The position numbers and the translations under genes were made by a program. Below the pieces are notes generated by a model. That model was not told the origin of the DNA. It searched no databases and saw nothing but the letters and a program-made list of their open reading frames with translations. DNA of 64,000 nucleotides from Argyresthia goedartella (taxonomy: Eukaryota; Arthropoda; Insecta; Lepidoptera; Argyresthiidae): the NCBI GenBank assembly GCA_949825045.1, contig OX463829.1:28831715-28895714 (forward strand), given 5' to 3'. Of this stretch, positions 39,976 through 50,647 are shown one piece after another; the first letter of the stretch is position 1; the number at the start of each line of letters is the position of its first letter.

Positions 39976-42900
39976 TAGGACGTCAGTGCACTATATCGTA
40001 GCTCTCATTTTGCTAGCTATTTGCACAACGTCACTAGACGCCGATCCCATTTGTATGAGAACAATATGTGCATCGCCGCATAGCACTTCGATATTGACAT
40101 GTTAACGTGAACGTGTTAAGACTGTCTTTGGTGGGTCAGGGAAAAATCTGAACATAGTGCACATCAATGCTCAAAGTATTCACACTAGCTACCCCGATCT
40201 CATCGAGGCTTTTTCTGAGCAACGTGTGGACGGCATCCTTGTCTCTGAGTCGTTCCTTAAGCCTTCACTCCCTTCATCCATGTACTCTCTTCCAGGCTTC
40301 AGGCTATATAGGAACGACAGAACCGGAAAGGCAGACGGAGGTGTCGCTGTTTACCTGCGTGCGGAAATTGCTTGTAAGGTGATTAATGTATCCCCTAGCC
40401 AGTACTCCGAGTCTGCTGAATACCTCTTCCTTGAAATTGTTCTTCATCACAATAAGGTGCTGCTTGGTGTCCTCTATAGCCCCTCTCTTCGTGTTGACTA
40501 CTTCGACACCTTTGAATCCCTTCTTAATGATTTGACCCCAATTTACGACGACACTCTCATTCTTGGGGATTTCAACACCTGTCTCCTCAAAAAGAATTCC
40601 CGTTCTGCCAAACTCAGGTCCATAGTTGATTCATTCAATCTCCACATCTTGCCACTTGAGGCCACTCATTTCCAGCCGCATTGTTCTCCTTCTCTTCTAG
40701 ACATCATAATCGTCTCCAACTTGGATAAGGTTGCCTCTCACGGTCAACTTAACTCTCCTTTCTCCTTCCACGATCTCATCTACCTCTCCTATAAGATTAG
40801 GTGTCCGAAGAGCAGAACGAAATTCATAGATATTCGAAGCTTCAAAGGCATAGATGTGAAGTCCCTTAGGTCTGATGTCTCACTGGTCGATTGGTCCCCT
40901 GTCATCTTGAGCGAGAACGTTGACGACAAAATCCACAACTTTAATGCAATTGTCTTGGGACTTTACGACAAACATGCTCCCATTAAGAAAGTCAGGGTAA
41001 AACACCTGCCGGCGCCCTGTATTAACGATGCTATCAAGCGCCTAATGGCCAAGAAAAATCGCGCTAAGTGTAACTACAAAAAGGATCCGACAGATGACAA
41101 CTTTCTTTCCTACAAATTCCTTCGCAATCGATGCAATCGTCTCTGTCGAGGCGCCAAGCGCCGCCACATCTTCGAGTGTATGGAAAGGTACACCCCAGCT
41201 CAGGTGTGGAAATTCCTCAGGACACTTGGTATTGGCAAATCCCAGGACATGCATTCGGGTGATGTTGATCTGAACGCTCTCAATCAATTCCTCTCTGCTC
41301 CACCAGTTGTAATGGACCCTTCTATCAAGGAAGCCACTCTTCAGAGTCTGCGCTCTAGGTCATTACCCAACACCACTCCTTTCAACCTGAGCAATGTTGG
41401 AAGCGACACGGTTAAGAAAGCATTTCTAGCAATTAGCTCCAAAGCTGTAGGAGATGATAATATCTGCCAACGAATGATTTTAACTATCCTTGATGATCTG
41501 CTTCCGGCCATAACACATATTTTAAATTTCTCCATTTCCAATTGTTCTTTCCCTACTGCTTGGAAACAAGCATTAGTTATCCCTCTCCCCAAAACATCCA
41601 ATCCCACCTCCTTTAAAGAGTATCGCCCCATTTCTATCCTGCCGATCCTTTCTGAAGTCCTCGAATCCATTGTCCATACTCAGCTCTCCCATTATCTATC
41701 CTCTAAAAATCTACTTAATCCTTTTCAGTCTGGCTTTAGAACGGGTCATAGTACTGTTACGGCTTTATTAAAAGTGACCGATGATATTCAGGTCGCCATG
41801 GATCAAAGGCAGCTCTCGGTGCTGGCTCTGCTGGACTTCAGCAGTGCTTTTAACTGTGTTGACTTCGACATTCTCGTTGAACTTCTCAAATCTCTTACCT
41901 CTCCTCCCTCTCTGCCAGCTGGTTTGACTCTTACCTAAGGAACCGAAAACAGCGTATCAAGTCGGAGGATGCTTGTACGGAGTGGTGTGACCTCTCTTCC
42001 GGTGTCCCCCAAGGTGGCATTCTCTCTCCTCTTCTATTCTCAATATTTATCAATTCCATATCCGATGTCCTCTCTTCTTCCTATCATCTCTACGCGGATG
42101 ACCTTCAGATCTATCGTCACTTCTCTCCTGATGATGTAAATTCCGCTGTGGAAGCGTTAAACGCTGATTTCGCTGGTATTAGTGGATGGGCATCGTCATT
42201 TGGGTTGCTGGTTAATCCGAATAAGTCCCAGGCCATGATTATAGGTACCAGACACTCTTTAAACACGTTGCAGCAATTGTCTGTCCCTTTTGTAACTTAT
42301 AACGGTACTGTAATCATGTTTAGCGATAAAGCTAAAAACCTGGGTGTCATCTTTGATAATCAATTGTCCTGGTCAATGCATGTTAATGAGGTCAGCAGGC
42401 GAGTTTACGCAACTTTTCATTCCTCATTCAGAACTTTCTTCCTCGCCAGACCAAAATAACTCTCGCTCAGTCCCTTCTTCTCCCCCTCATTGATTATGCT
42501 GATGTTTGCTGGGTGAGCGCAAACGAAGAACAACTGAACAAACTCGAAAGACTTCAAAATCTCGGGATTCGGTTCATCTTCGGACTGCGCAAGTATGACC
42601 ACGTATCTCAGCATCGCAGGGAGCTGAAGTTGCAACCGATTCGGCTTCGACGGGACTCTCATATCCTGTGTTTCCTTTATAATATTTTGTGGAACCCTTC
42701 GTTACCCTAACTTCCTACGTGATCGCTTCGAATTTCTTTCTTCAAGCAGGCCTCGGAGAATTCATATGGCGTCTACGCTCAAAGCTCCAGATCGCTCCAC
42801 TGCAGCCTACGAGCACGGGTTCAGAATCCGAGCCGTACGACTGTGGAATGAGCTTCCTTGCACTATCAGGGACAGTCGATCTCTAAATATATTCAAAAAC

Positions 42901-43374
42901 CGGCTAAAGAAGCACTATCTCTCCCTTTCCAGTTAGATAATTATATATATTTGTATGTATTAGTTTATTATACGGTTTATTCATATTTTTACGTTGTATT
43001 TAAGTAATTGTGTATGCAGTCTATTTTTAGCAATTAGGGTTATCAGTATAATACATACTGTTTGTAGTATATATTAGTCGTAGTATTTATAGAGTTTTAT
43101 TGTACGCGCAGGTCTTCCCCCGCTCAACCATCACCTCTCCTACCATCTTGGTTTGCTGGAAGAAAACTCTCTTAAGAGATAAGCTCGCCTTTGTACATGT
43201 TTTTTTTTCTATTATAAGTTATCTGTATGACTGTTTTGTGTAGTACAATAAAGAAATTACATATGACAATACAATTTATTCTGTTCTCATCTTAATGGCA
43301 ACAAATATAATGATCACCAAAATATGTTCTTCCTACCCAAAATGGATAAATAAATTAACGCCAAAAGTTGCAAA

Positions 43375-43465
43375 AAATATCAGGGCAAAATACTGCGGTA
43401 GTTTAGGTGAAGGGTAAAGGGGGTGAGCGAAGCGAAGCCCCCTTTATCCTTCGTGTTAGGTTGAA
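43375..43465 (+). repeat. GCGAAG hairpin repeat
   Basis: Arms GAAGGGTAAAGGGGG and CCCCCTTTATCCTTC pair with one mismatch around the loop TGAGCGAAGCGAAG, preceded by ATACTGCGGTAG and followed by GTGTTAGGTTGAACATGTAA. It is the best-preserved copy of a family seen at six or more places in the window. Confidence 0.7.
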
Positions 43466-43489
43466 CATGTAAGAACAACAAAAAATACT

Positions 43490-43985
43490 TTATCTACACA
43501 CGTATCATAAATCCTCTTTACTGCGTACAAAAACCGCACGTCACGATCAGCAATATGTTAAACTACTTGGTAAAAACTCATTTCTTATCTGAAAAATTAC
43601 ACATTATGACCATAATGTGTAATTTTTCTACATATTATGACATTCAAATTTCGAACGCCGACGCCCGCCTGCGTGCCGTGCCGTCCCTAGCTTGTCTGTG
43701 AAGTTGGTACTGACATTCAAATTTCGAACGCCGTGAAGTTGGTACTACAGAACAAGCTTAACAATTGCAGAGCCACAATGCCGGTCAAACACGCGGTTCC
43801 TGAACACATCAAAGAGAGCTTATGATATGTGTGTAGATAAACTAGTGTTTGTAACTGTACATAATTAGGCATTAAAACTCTTGAGTGATATTATTATGAA
43901 ACTCGCCTTCGGCTCGTTTCATAAACCCACTCTCGAGTTTTAATGCCCTCCATTATGTAGCAGTCACATAAACTACTATAAAACA
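43490..43985 (-). repeat. Composite double-foldback repeat, copy 2
   Basis: Unit 2 (43491-43852) starts TTTATCTACACACGTATCAT and ends with its inverse ATGATATGTGTGTAGATAAA. Within it is a perfect hairpin with 17-base arms, AAAAATTACACATTATG and its inverse, at about 43607-43642. Unit 1 (43853-43985) folds around GAAACTCGCCTTCGGCTCGTTTC. It has no ORF. Confidence 0.75.
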
Positions 43986-44597
43986 TAAACTTAAGAACAT
44001 AAAAAGAAGTTTGGTGATCATTTATCCAAACCTTAATATCTGCATTTCTGACGATATCTAACTAGGATGAGGGTTACATTACAGATAGCTATCAAACTGC
44101 ATACCCAGATTTTTAGTTCCATCCTTATCGTAAAATCTATTGAATAATTGAAGAAAATAACGGAGTACTGGATTCTTGAGGGTTACAAAATACCTTCGTT
44201 TATCTATTAAAATAATAATTAATAAATGTAGCCATTACTGTCCCCATCGAGGGGCACGGGCCTTTCACCGAATACGAGTAAGATTTAGACATACTATACG
44301 ACGCTGGCTCAGTGCGGGATGATGGAGGGGTGTCGGGCTATTAGCCAACCCGACTGTCAGAAGCTTTCCACCTGCCCTTGGCCTCAGACACAGCTTTACG
44401 ACTACTATAATATACCACTGAGTAGCGATAGTAGCCGGGTACAGCATAAAGTGTCATCCGAAACACGGAAGTGCCCGAAACAAATGCCACATAGAAACGG
44501 ACCCCCATCCAGTACCCGTCTCGGCCAGGTGTTGTTTGTTACCCGCACGATCTTTTCCGACGTGCGAATACCGCCAGGCCACGGGCGCTTCGCGTCG
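43986..44597. other. SINE/LINE tail remnants, no gene
   Basis: Bases 44240-44480 hold a minus-strand tail (CCATCGAGGGGCACGGGCCT, CGACGCTGGCTCAGTGCGGG) like that at 7735-7830. No gene is visible. This is the sequence into which the hAT element inserted. Confidence 0.4.
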
Positions 44598-44714
44598 CTT
44601 ATTGTTAGGGCTGCCATCACCTAAATTGCCGACACCGGATAAACACGGTAAAAGTTCGGGACATTTTGGCGAAATACGGTTTTTTCCCCGGACACGTCTG
44701 AAAATAGTAGATTA

Positions 44715-45679
44715 TGCACCTAGGGAGGTAAAGTAAGGAATGTCTCAAACCGCATGGTTATTGTCACCCGAGGCGAAGCCGAGGGTGCCAACATGCGGTC
44801 TAAGGCATTCTTTACTTTTACTTTAGACGCCAAACTACAATGGGATCCTCATATAAATAAATTGTCGAACAGACTGAGTTCGGCAGCGTTCGCAGTTAAA
44901 AAAATTAGAGCTCTTACCGACGTAGACACCGCTAGACTAGTCTACTTTAGTTACTTTCATAGTCTAATGACCTATGGTATTTTATTGTGGGGTCACGCTG
45001 CGAATGCTAATAGTATATTTATTCTGCAGAAACGGGCTGTTCGTGCAATTTATAGATTAGGGCCTAGAGTGTCACTGAGGGAAAAGTTTAAAGAAATCAA
45101 TATTCTGACATTTGTGTCTCAATATATCTATGACAATCTTGTGTATGTAAAAAGAAATATAACTAATTTTAAGAAGTACAGTGATATACACAATTTTAAT
45201 ACTAGAAATAAAGACAAGTTGGTTGCTTATGTAAGCCGACTACATAAAATTAGTAATTCTTTTAAAGGCAACTGTATACGCTATTACAATAAGGTCCCTA
45301 CTGATATTAAAAACTTACCTTTAGACAAGTTTAAAATAATAATAAAACAGAAATTGTATAAAAAAGGTTACTACAGGATATCTGATTACTTAGAGGACAG
45401 ATGTCCATGGGAATAGATTGTTTGAGTAACAGGCTGTTTCGATATATAATTAGCATTCATTTTGTAATTTGACAATATTTTATTTAAAAAAGTAAACGCA
45501 AAAGATGCGACGACTGTGGAGTTTCTTCGGTGAGCTCTTCTCCACAGATTCCGCCATTGGGTTAGTGAACTCACCCAAAAAAATGTAATGACGGATCTAA
45601 GTGATGTAACAACATCCTATGGAAATAAATGATTTTTGGTTTTGATTTTGATTTTGACTTTACTTCCTCCCGTGGTGCA
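44715..45679. mobile_element. Palindromic TA-flanked element inside the hAT element
   Basis: Arms TGCACCTAGGGAGGTAAAGT... and the inverted right side TGCACCACGGGAGG...GTAAAG match over about 42 bases, on through GGAATG and CCGCATG, with a short spacer that itself folds (CACCCGAGGC/GCCGAGGGTG). TA occurs on both sides (44713-44714, 45680-45681). The right arm is split by a LINE insertion. There is no ORF of its own. Confidence 0.75.
44816..45657 (+). pseudogene. LINE ORF2 C-terminal fragment inserted in the palindrome
   Basis: The frame is open to TAG at 45414-45416 and reads as the end of a LINE ORF2: LQWDPHINKLSNRLSSAAFA, LMTYGILLWGHA, KRAVRAIYRLGPR and the C-terminus RISDYLEDRCPWE. The 3' UTR ends in a (TTTTGA)n tail at about 45633-45657. 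CTTTAC flanks it on both sides (44810-44815, 45658-45663). The RT core is missing; the copy was truncated on arrival. The open frame runs upstream into the palindrome, but that part is not LINE. Confidence 0.85.
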
Positions 45680-46156
45680 TATTTGTTTTTATGTGATCGT
45701 ACGGCATAAAAGCGGTGACTTTGTCCCACTCAGCGGGACAAAAGCTACTACTTTTAGGCTGTAGGCACATAAAATATTTTACGCAAAAAAAATAAAAACA
45801 TCGTTATATTTTTAAATTTTTATTTATTTATACAGCTTGGTATTAAAATAGAATTAGGCACTTATGTAACCGCAACAAATAATAGACATTTTTAATAAAA
45901 TTAAACACTCTTTCTAAGAGAATATGGTAACAAAAATAATTAGAAACTCTCTTCTTTTTGGCATCAATTACATGACTATATAATACTTAATAACTAACAA
46001 ACTATAATACTTTTTAATTTTGGAATAAACTACACCAATGATATTTTCAGTCATCTAGTTAGGTAGTCAAATCAAATCCCTATACTATGTATTGATTGTA
46101 AATTGAAAGTACTTGAGTAACTGCTAAAACTTTTAATTTTAACGAGATCAATTTTT

Positions 46157-46467
46157 TTACTTATTTTGATATTTTTCAGTCTTCCCAATTTTCGCTAAAA
46201 TATCTTTCTTTTCCAACAAGAATCTATAGAAGTCGGAACAACTCAGGTCATTAAAATTATCCTTAATTTTGATCAGAGAAGAAACCGTATGTATGTTTAG
46301 CGAGTTTCTTTCTTTCGTCCATTGCTGCATGACTAGCGAAAACACTCTCTCTACGAAATATATGTAGAACAAATCATGCACTGTACTTCCCAGTCATATT
46401 TCCCTCTTTTAAACATAGGATATTTGCTTTGCAATTCGCTGTTGAACGTGCATTTACGCTTGGGCAT
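46157..46467 (-). pseudogene. hAT transposase remnant (N-terminal finger and C-terminal end)
   Basis: On the minus strand, an ATG at 46467 starts MPKRKCTFNSELQSKYPMF and goes on to CMIC, the first half of a BED-like finger as found at the start of hAT transposases. It stops at 46351. Overlapping it in another frame is the hAT C-terminal dimerisation part: VERVFSLVMQQWTKERNSL and FNDLSCSDFYRFLL, ending at 46157. The catalytic core between them has been deleted, and the junction (near 46360) is out of frame. It cannot make transposase. Confidence 0.75.
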
Positions 46468-46818
46468 TTTTATATGAAAAGCAATAAACGGAAAATCAGA
46501 AAGATGCGAGTACCTCCCGCGACAAGCGATTTAGAATGTACGCAGAGTACACCTAATGAGGGCTTGCGTTTTTTGTTTCATCAGATGGCGCCACTGTTGT
46601 TGTAACTTGCATATTTACTAGGAATCCCAACATCAAAACCTCACTAAGATTTATTCCAAGTTATTGCTTATCTACAAAAAAATGGGTTTCCTCTGACAAC
46701 AAAAGTGTCCGGGTTTCACCCGGACACTTTAAAAAGCCCCTGCCGGACGGCCCCCGGACGCCCTTCAAACTAGGACAAATCCGGGGAATTCCGGACGGAT
46801 GGCAGCCCTACTTATTGT

Positions 46819-47359
46819 GATGAAGCCGTGTTTGTTTTAATCATTACGCCACCTAACACTCATTTAACTCGTCACTTCTCTATCTAGTTATAACTAGTTT
46901 CACACGCATCTACAGAACGACACCACGACATCCCATTACCTAGTCCATGCATCAGCCTAGGCAGCCCTTATCTCCACATTCCTACACCCCGACTACAATT
47001 CACCCGACGATCTACTACCATGCACTCTTCAACTGCAAGAACCCCGGTCTTTGTGTGCAACCACAGTTGAATGTCACCCCGGCCTGGAATGTATGACATA
47101 ATATGTGGAAGGTGACTTTGAAGATGTTATCAGCTCTGCCTTCGTTTATTCTTTGTGTTTATGTGCTTAAACGGTATGTAGGCGGTAATAGTTTCCTGTT
47201 TGAAATGAGCGTCACGACTTAATTGTTTTGAACAAAAACCCCATTATTCTGTGCCCATAGCTGAAACATGGTCGATTTATTGGGTCAAAAAGCGCTTTGG
47301 CCCTAAATGCAGGAAAGGTATTTCATCGTATTTGTGTAGTGAATCAAATCAAAAATCAT
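46819..47359. other. No supported gene
   Basis: This sequence lies between the hAT target duplication and the small ORF at 47360. No repeat or gene is recognised. Confidence 0.3.
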
Positions 47360-47610
47360 TTAAAAGTTATTTTTTTTTAGTTTTTTTTTTTTTATTTCAT
47401 TAGTGAGTCTTTCCCAATGATGTCCAGTTTTGGGATCTATAGTCAGATAATTACACACAGTTTCAGTGCACTTTCTGTCGTAGGAGTAAAATCCGACGTA
47501 ATGTTTACCTTGGAAGCTCATATGACTCATTTTATCATTAACGTCATCATCAGACACGGCATGACAAGATTTATTCTACCAAGCTCGGGAGCACCTGCTA
47601 TGTGCTACGA
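47360..47610 (-). pseudogene. Unrecognised small ORF, probably frameshifted
   Basis: On the minus strand the frame SDDDVNDKMSHMSFQGKHYV through TIDPKTGHHWERL to a Lys-rich end (stop near 47360) looks protein-like. Just upstream another frame reads APELGRINLVMP, as if one coding sequence had lost or gained a base near 47560. I do not recognise the family. It may be a piece of an old transposon or a processed gene copy. Confidence 0.25.
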
Positions 47611-47639
47611 AAGTAAAAAACAACTAACAAAGTAAAACA

Positions 47640-48345
47640 GGATATTTTTTAAGAACTATCAAAGCTCCTAATTTGTATATAAAGTTATGTATGTATGAGT
47701 ATTATTTACGTGACAACCCAGGTAAGTACAATATTGCTGTCTGTTTTTACCAGGTTCCATTAACCATGTCTACTTTGAATATAACCTGCCTTACTTTATT
47801 TACCAATTTACATTTTGCATATTCCACTTGATACATACGTAATTTAATTATAGCTCTTTATGTACCGAGTTTATTATTAGTTTTCTACCACTCTTGATAT
47901 GCGTGTATTGTATGTAAATGCTAGATAACCTTGTTTTTATATTTGAGAGGTTACTTTTAGTTTACTGTTGGGGATATTAATCTGGCTCCACATAGGATAC
48001 TGTGCTGTGACGTCGACAACGTTTAGCAAATCGTAGTAAGTGGAAGTGCGTATCCTCTGCCTACCGGGTCATCCAAAGGAAGGAGGTCATCATGGTTTGT
48101 ACAAGACAATAAGTTCAAACATCGGTCAAGTGCGTGTCTCGCATACGAGGGGTGCCGTACCATTGTACGAGACAAATGAGGGACTAAACAAATATAAAAC
48201 TGAAACATTAAGGATTAAAAAATGTCCGAACTTGGTTTGATTCCAACCATTCCCTACTACGGATTGCGATGTTCGATGATGATGATTTTGTGATTTTGGG
48301 AAAAATATTGTCTATTTTGTGGTTAACCCCTTTAATTTATTAAAT
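47640..48345. other. No supported gene
   Basis: AT-rich, with short open frames only. Confidence 0.3.
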
Positions 48346-48349
48346 TTCG

Positions 48350-48530
48350 TGTAGTTAATTATCTGTTGCTGTAGCGGCAACAGAAATACTCATTCTGTGA
48401 AAATTTCAACTCTCTACCCTCGTTCATAAGATACAGCCCAGTGCCGAACAGACTGACGAACGAACAGAGCGGCGGACAGCAGAAGCTTAGTAATAGGGCT
48501 CCGTTCGGCACCCTTCGGGTACGGAACCCT
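48350..48530 (-). repeat. GTCC dispersed repeat, partial copy
   Basis: On the minus strand it has TTAGGGTTCCGTACCCGAAG, GGAGCCCTATTACTAAGC, degraded GTCC units and TTGCCGCTACAGCAACAG. It matches 56345-56520. Confidence 0.6.
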
Positions 48531-49965
48531 AACCTAACCTAAGCCTACTAGAACAACTTAGCCTAGTTGGCGCTATACTGAGTTGAGTGTGACGTCACAT
48601 AGCCTACAACCAATGCACGATCCAAAGGATTCTAACGATATCTCAATTGTCAAACCCAAGTATCTCTTTCGGCTTTGCCGTGGTCGAGTAAAAACAAATA
48701 AGAAAATGACAAGTTTGTCATTGCATTGCAATAAGAAACTCGAATACCAGGTACATTTCTTTCAGCGCGAGACTCATTAGTCACGGTATTATGATGCAAC
48801 AACCCCCCACCTTTGCTTGACCCACCTTTAGACCTTTCTTCTGCCTTTGACCAGGTTCCCATTTCCTTGGCTGCTTCAACTGATATAGTAGGAATGCAAT
48901 TATTATTAGACGTATGTGCGTGACGGTGTGTTATCGTTGTGTGTGGCCTTGGCAGTGACTTTGTTTGGTTAGCGGGCGCCCCGATCGGCTGGCTATTGTT
49001 CTCACAGCCTTGACGTGACGTCATAGGGAGAGCCGATAAGCACAGTTTCTTGGAGATTTTATGGGTTTGCTCTGTCGTTTTGTGACACTTGACCCAGACA
49101 TTTGGTGTGGCCGATATATTGCGGGATTCGATTTTGATGTGCTCTTTCCGAATTCGTACTTTGCCGCTCGAGCCGCCACGCCACATTCGAAAAATGGCGC
49201 CTTTAAACAGTTATTTGACAATATCTCATCTCCAACTTTACGATATAACTGTTGTATCTAATTTTTATTTTTTTAATATGTTGTTGGTACCCGTGGAGGT
49301 AATTCTTATCCAATATTGCAACCCTGAAACCCTGTGCTACTCCCGTGGTTCTCGGAAAACTGCGCCACTCTGGCACTAACTGGGACCTGCCAAATTACAT
49401 CTTCATAGGCTATGTAGTTTTTTCATGTTCATACAAAGTTCAAGGGTAATTTGTTAACACAATATAGGATAGTAATGTAGGGTCTCTAGAAATAACTTAA
49501 CAACTGCGCATTAACGATTTACGTAATACCTAACCTATGTTGATAGTGCTATTGTTTATTTGCATATTTTCCTTGAACGCTGCCACTATGTTATGAAGTT
49601 ACATATACACAAATAACATTGCTCTTATTATATTAAATGCCTTATTGTAATCGCGCAACAGAGTCATACAAAACAGTAATTGTCATAATTGTTTGCCACG
49701 TAGTAGTGGGCATTAAAAATGTAGTGATATAACTAGATATTATATGAAAATGTAGTGATATAATATCGGTAGAATCCCCAGCCCTCTGCACAAACTATAA
49801 GTTGTTGGTTGGGCTGCCCTTTGAAGTGATGCCATCCTGATGGCCCAAGATAAGAATCTTGCGGAACACCTGAGCCGCTATCACAAATATTTGTCACATT
49901 GAAAAAGTAACCGTGTCCACACGAAAGGTACTTTGTCGTTTCAGCTAGCTAGACTAGTATTCTAC
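48531..49965. other. No supported gene
   Basis: A 178-codon open frame on the minus strand (48650-49186) has no family features. An ATG in good context at 49198 on the plus strand opens a short frame with a donor-like GAG|GTAATT; I cannot support it as an exon. Confidence 0.3.
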
Positions 49966-49969
49966 TAGA

Positions 49970-50225
49970 CCCGAATGGCCGTGTAGGCAGTGACCCTGCC
50001 TACGAAGCCAAGGGTCCCGGGTTCGAGTCCCGGTGGGGGCAAATATTTGTTTGATGAGAACGCATATTTGTACCCTAGTCATGGTTGTTTATCTATCTAA
50101 GTATAATATTTATCTATATAAGTATATGTATCGTTGTATGTATCGTACCCAAGATACAGCGAATCCTAGTTCGTGGCTAGATCAATGTGAGTAAATAGTG
50201 TCCAAGGTATTATTATTATTATTAT
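49970..50225 (+). mobile_element. tRNA-derived SINE (family B), full length
   Basis: A-box-like TGGCCGTGTAGG at 49978 and B-box GGTTCGAGTCCC at about 50018 are well kept. The body has GGGGGCAAATATTTGTTTGA and ends in (ATT)n at 50208-50225. It is the best copy of the family. Confidence 0.8.
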
Positions 50226-50229
50226 TTAT

Positions 50230-50440
50230 TTAACACACATCTAACACATAGCATCACGCCTTTCCCATACGGGCTGGCAGAGGCGCAATTGTGCCCACTT
50301 TGAGCCAGTTATTCAATACTCCATGTTGCGTGACAGGAGGCTAGCCCATCGCCGCAGCTATGGAGTAGTGAATATTTCCTCACGATGTTTTCCATCACCG
50401 TTGGAACATCCGCCCATTAGACCACGGAGCTCTTCTATTT
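50230..50440 (-). mobile_element. tRNA-derived SINE (family C)
   Basis: On the minus strand it has GATGGAAAACATCGTGAGGA, GCTGCGGCGATGGGCTAGCC and GGGCACAATTGTGCCTCTGC. It shares its (ATT)n end with the SINE B copy, so the two lie tail to tail. Confidence 0.7.
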
Positions 50441-50647
50441 ATTTCTAGCACTTAATTTGATTAGTTTTCATCCAATCCCATAAATTACCTTTACTCTACA
50501 CGCGTTCGCATTCAGTTCCATTGAAATCGAGCAAAAAATGCGACCTTGAATTGGCGACATCACCGCCTTATGTAGGTACCTGTGTGTGGGGTGTGTAGTG
50601 AATGTCTCTGTATGTATGGTAGTTTGGTAGTCCGCTGCAAGTTGCTG

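Larger units (their letters stand above)
35974..40115 (+). mobile_element. piggyBac-family DNA transposon
   Basis: Flanked by TTAA at 35970-35973 and 40116-40119. The ends are CACGTTC at the left and, inverted, CACGTTCAC at the right: short terminal repeats next to TTAA, as in piggyBac. It holds one transposase gene (36452-39007), a 5' region with ACGTC/GACGC motifs and five 73-bp subterminal repeats near the right end. It lies in ORF2 of a LINE, so it arrived after that LINE. Confidence 0.92.
35867..42936 (+). pseudogene. LINE ORF2 (endonuclease-reverse transcriptase), split by piggyBac
   Basis: The frame starts at the ATG at 35867, is cut within codons CTT AAG at the TTAA, and resumes in the same frame at 40120. 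An APE-type endonuclease follows (NIVHINAQSI, TLILGDFNTC), then RT motifs YRPISILPILSE, LALLDFSSAFNCVD, SSGVPQGGILSPLLFSIF and YADDLQIY. Frame losses are seen near 41915 (one base), near 42428 (short deletion, compare 62050-62075) and near 42705 (one base gained). The frame after each loss can still be followed to TAG at 42934-42936. The endonuclease half has no stop, so the copy decayed mainly in its 3' half. Similarity suggests the CR1/L2 group. Confidence 0.88.
34350..43262 (+). mobile_element. CR1-like LINE, near full length, interrupted by piggyBac
   Basis: It contains ORF1 (34456-35235), a spacer with T-runs, ORF2 from the ATG at 35867, and a 3' end with GGTTTGCTGGAAG, AGATAAGCTCGCC and AATAAAGAAATT near 43260. 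It is cut at 35970-35973 (TTAA) by the piggyBac element, and resumes at 40120. The 5' border is not exactly determined; it lies just right of the Harbinger end at 34321. A shorter copy of the same family is at 61555-62900. Confidence 0.8.
44606..46810. mobile_element. hAT-family transposon, internally deleted, with nested insertions
   Basis: Both ends are TAGGGCTGCCATC (the right one inverted) and both sides are flanked by the identical 8-bp CTTATTGT (44598-44605 and 46811-46818), the target duplication length of hAT elements. A perfect hairpin GTGTCCGGGT/ACCCGGACAC lies near the right end (about 46708). The interior keeps only the start and end of a transposase on the minus strand and a palindromic insertion at 44715-45679. 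Without the insertion the element is about 1.24 kb. Confidence 0.9.

Noticed and set aside
39786..40105. Short plus-strand ORFs near the right end of piggyBac
   Set aside because: They arise from the 73-bp repeat, which lacks stops in some frames.
34350..43262. Two separate LINEs on either side of piggyBac
   Set aside because: The ORF2 frame is continuous from 35967-35973 to 40120, and ORF1 precedes it in the usual order, so one LINE was split.
48650..49186. 178-codon minus-strand ORF
   Set aside because: Composition is mixed with no domain, and overlapping open frames exist on both strands; no splice or start evidence supports it.
49198..49290. Possible first exon with ATG in good context
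   Set aside because: It is too short, the donor is weak and no following exon could be found.
49972..50045. tRNA gene at the start of SINE B
   Set aside because: A and B boxes are present but the acceptor stem does not pair and the sequence continues into a shared SINE body seen at two other places.
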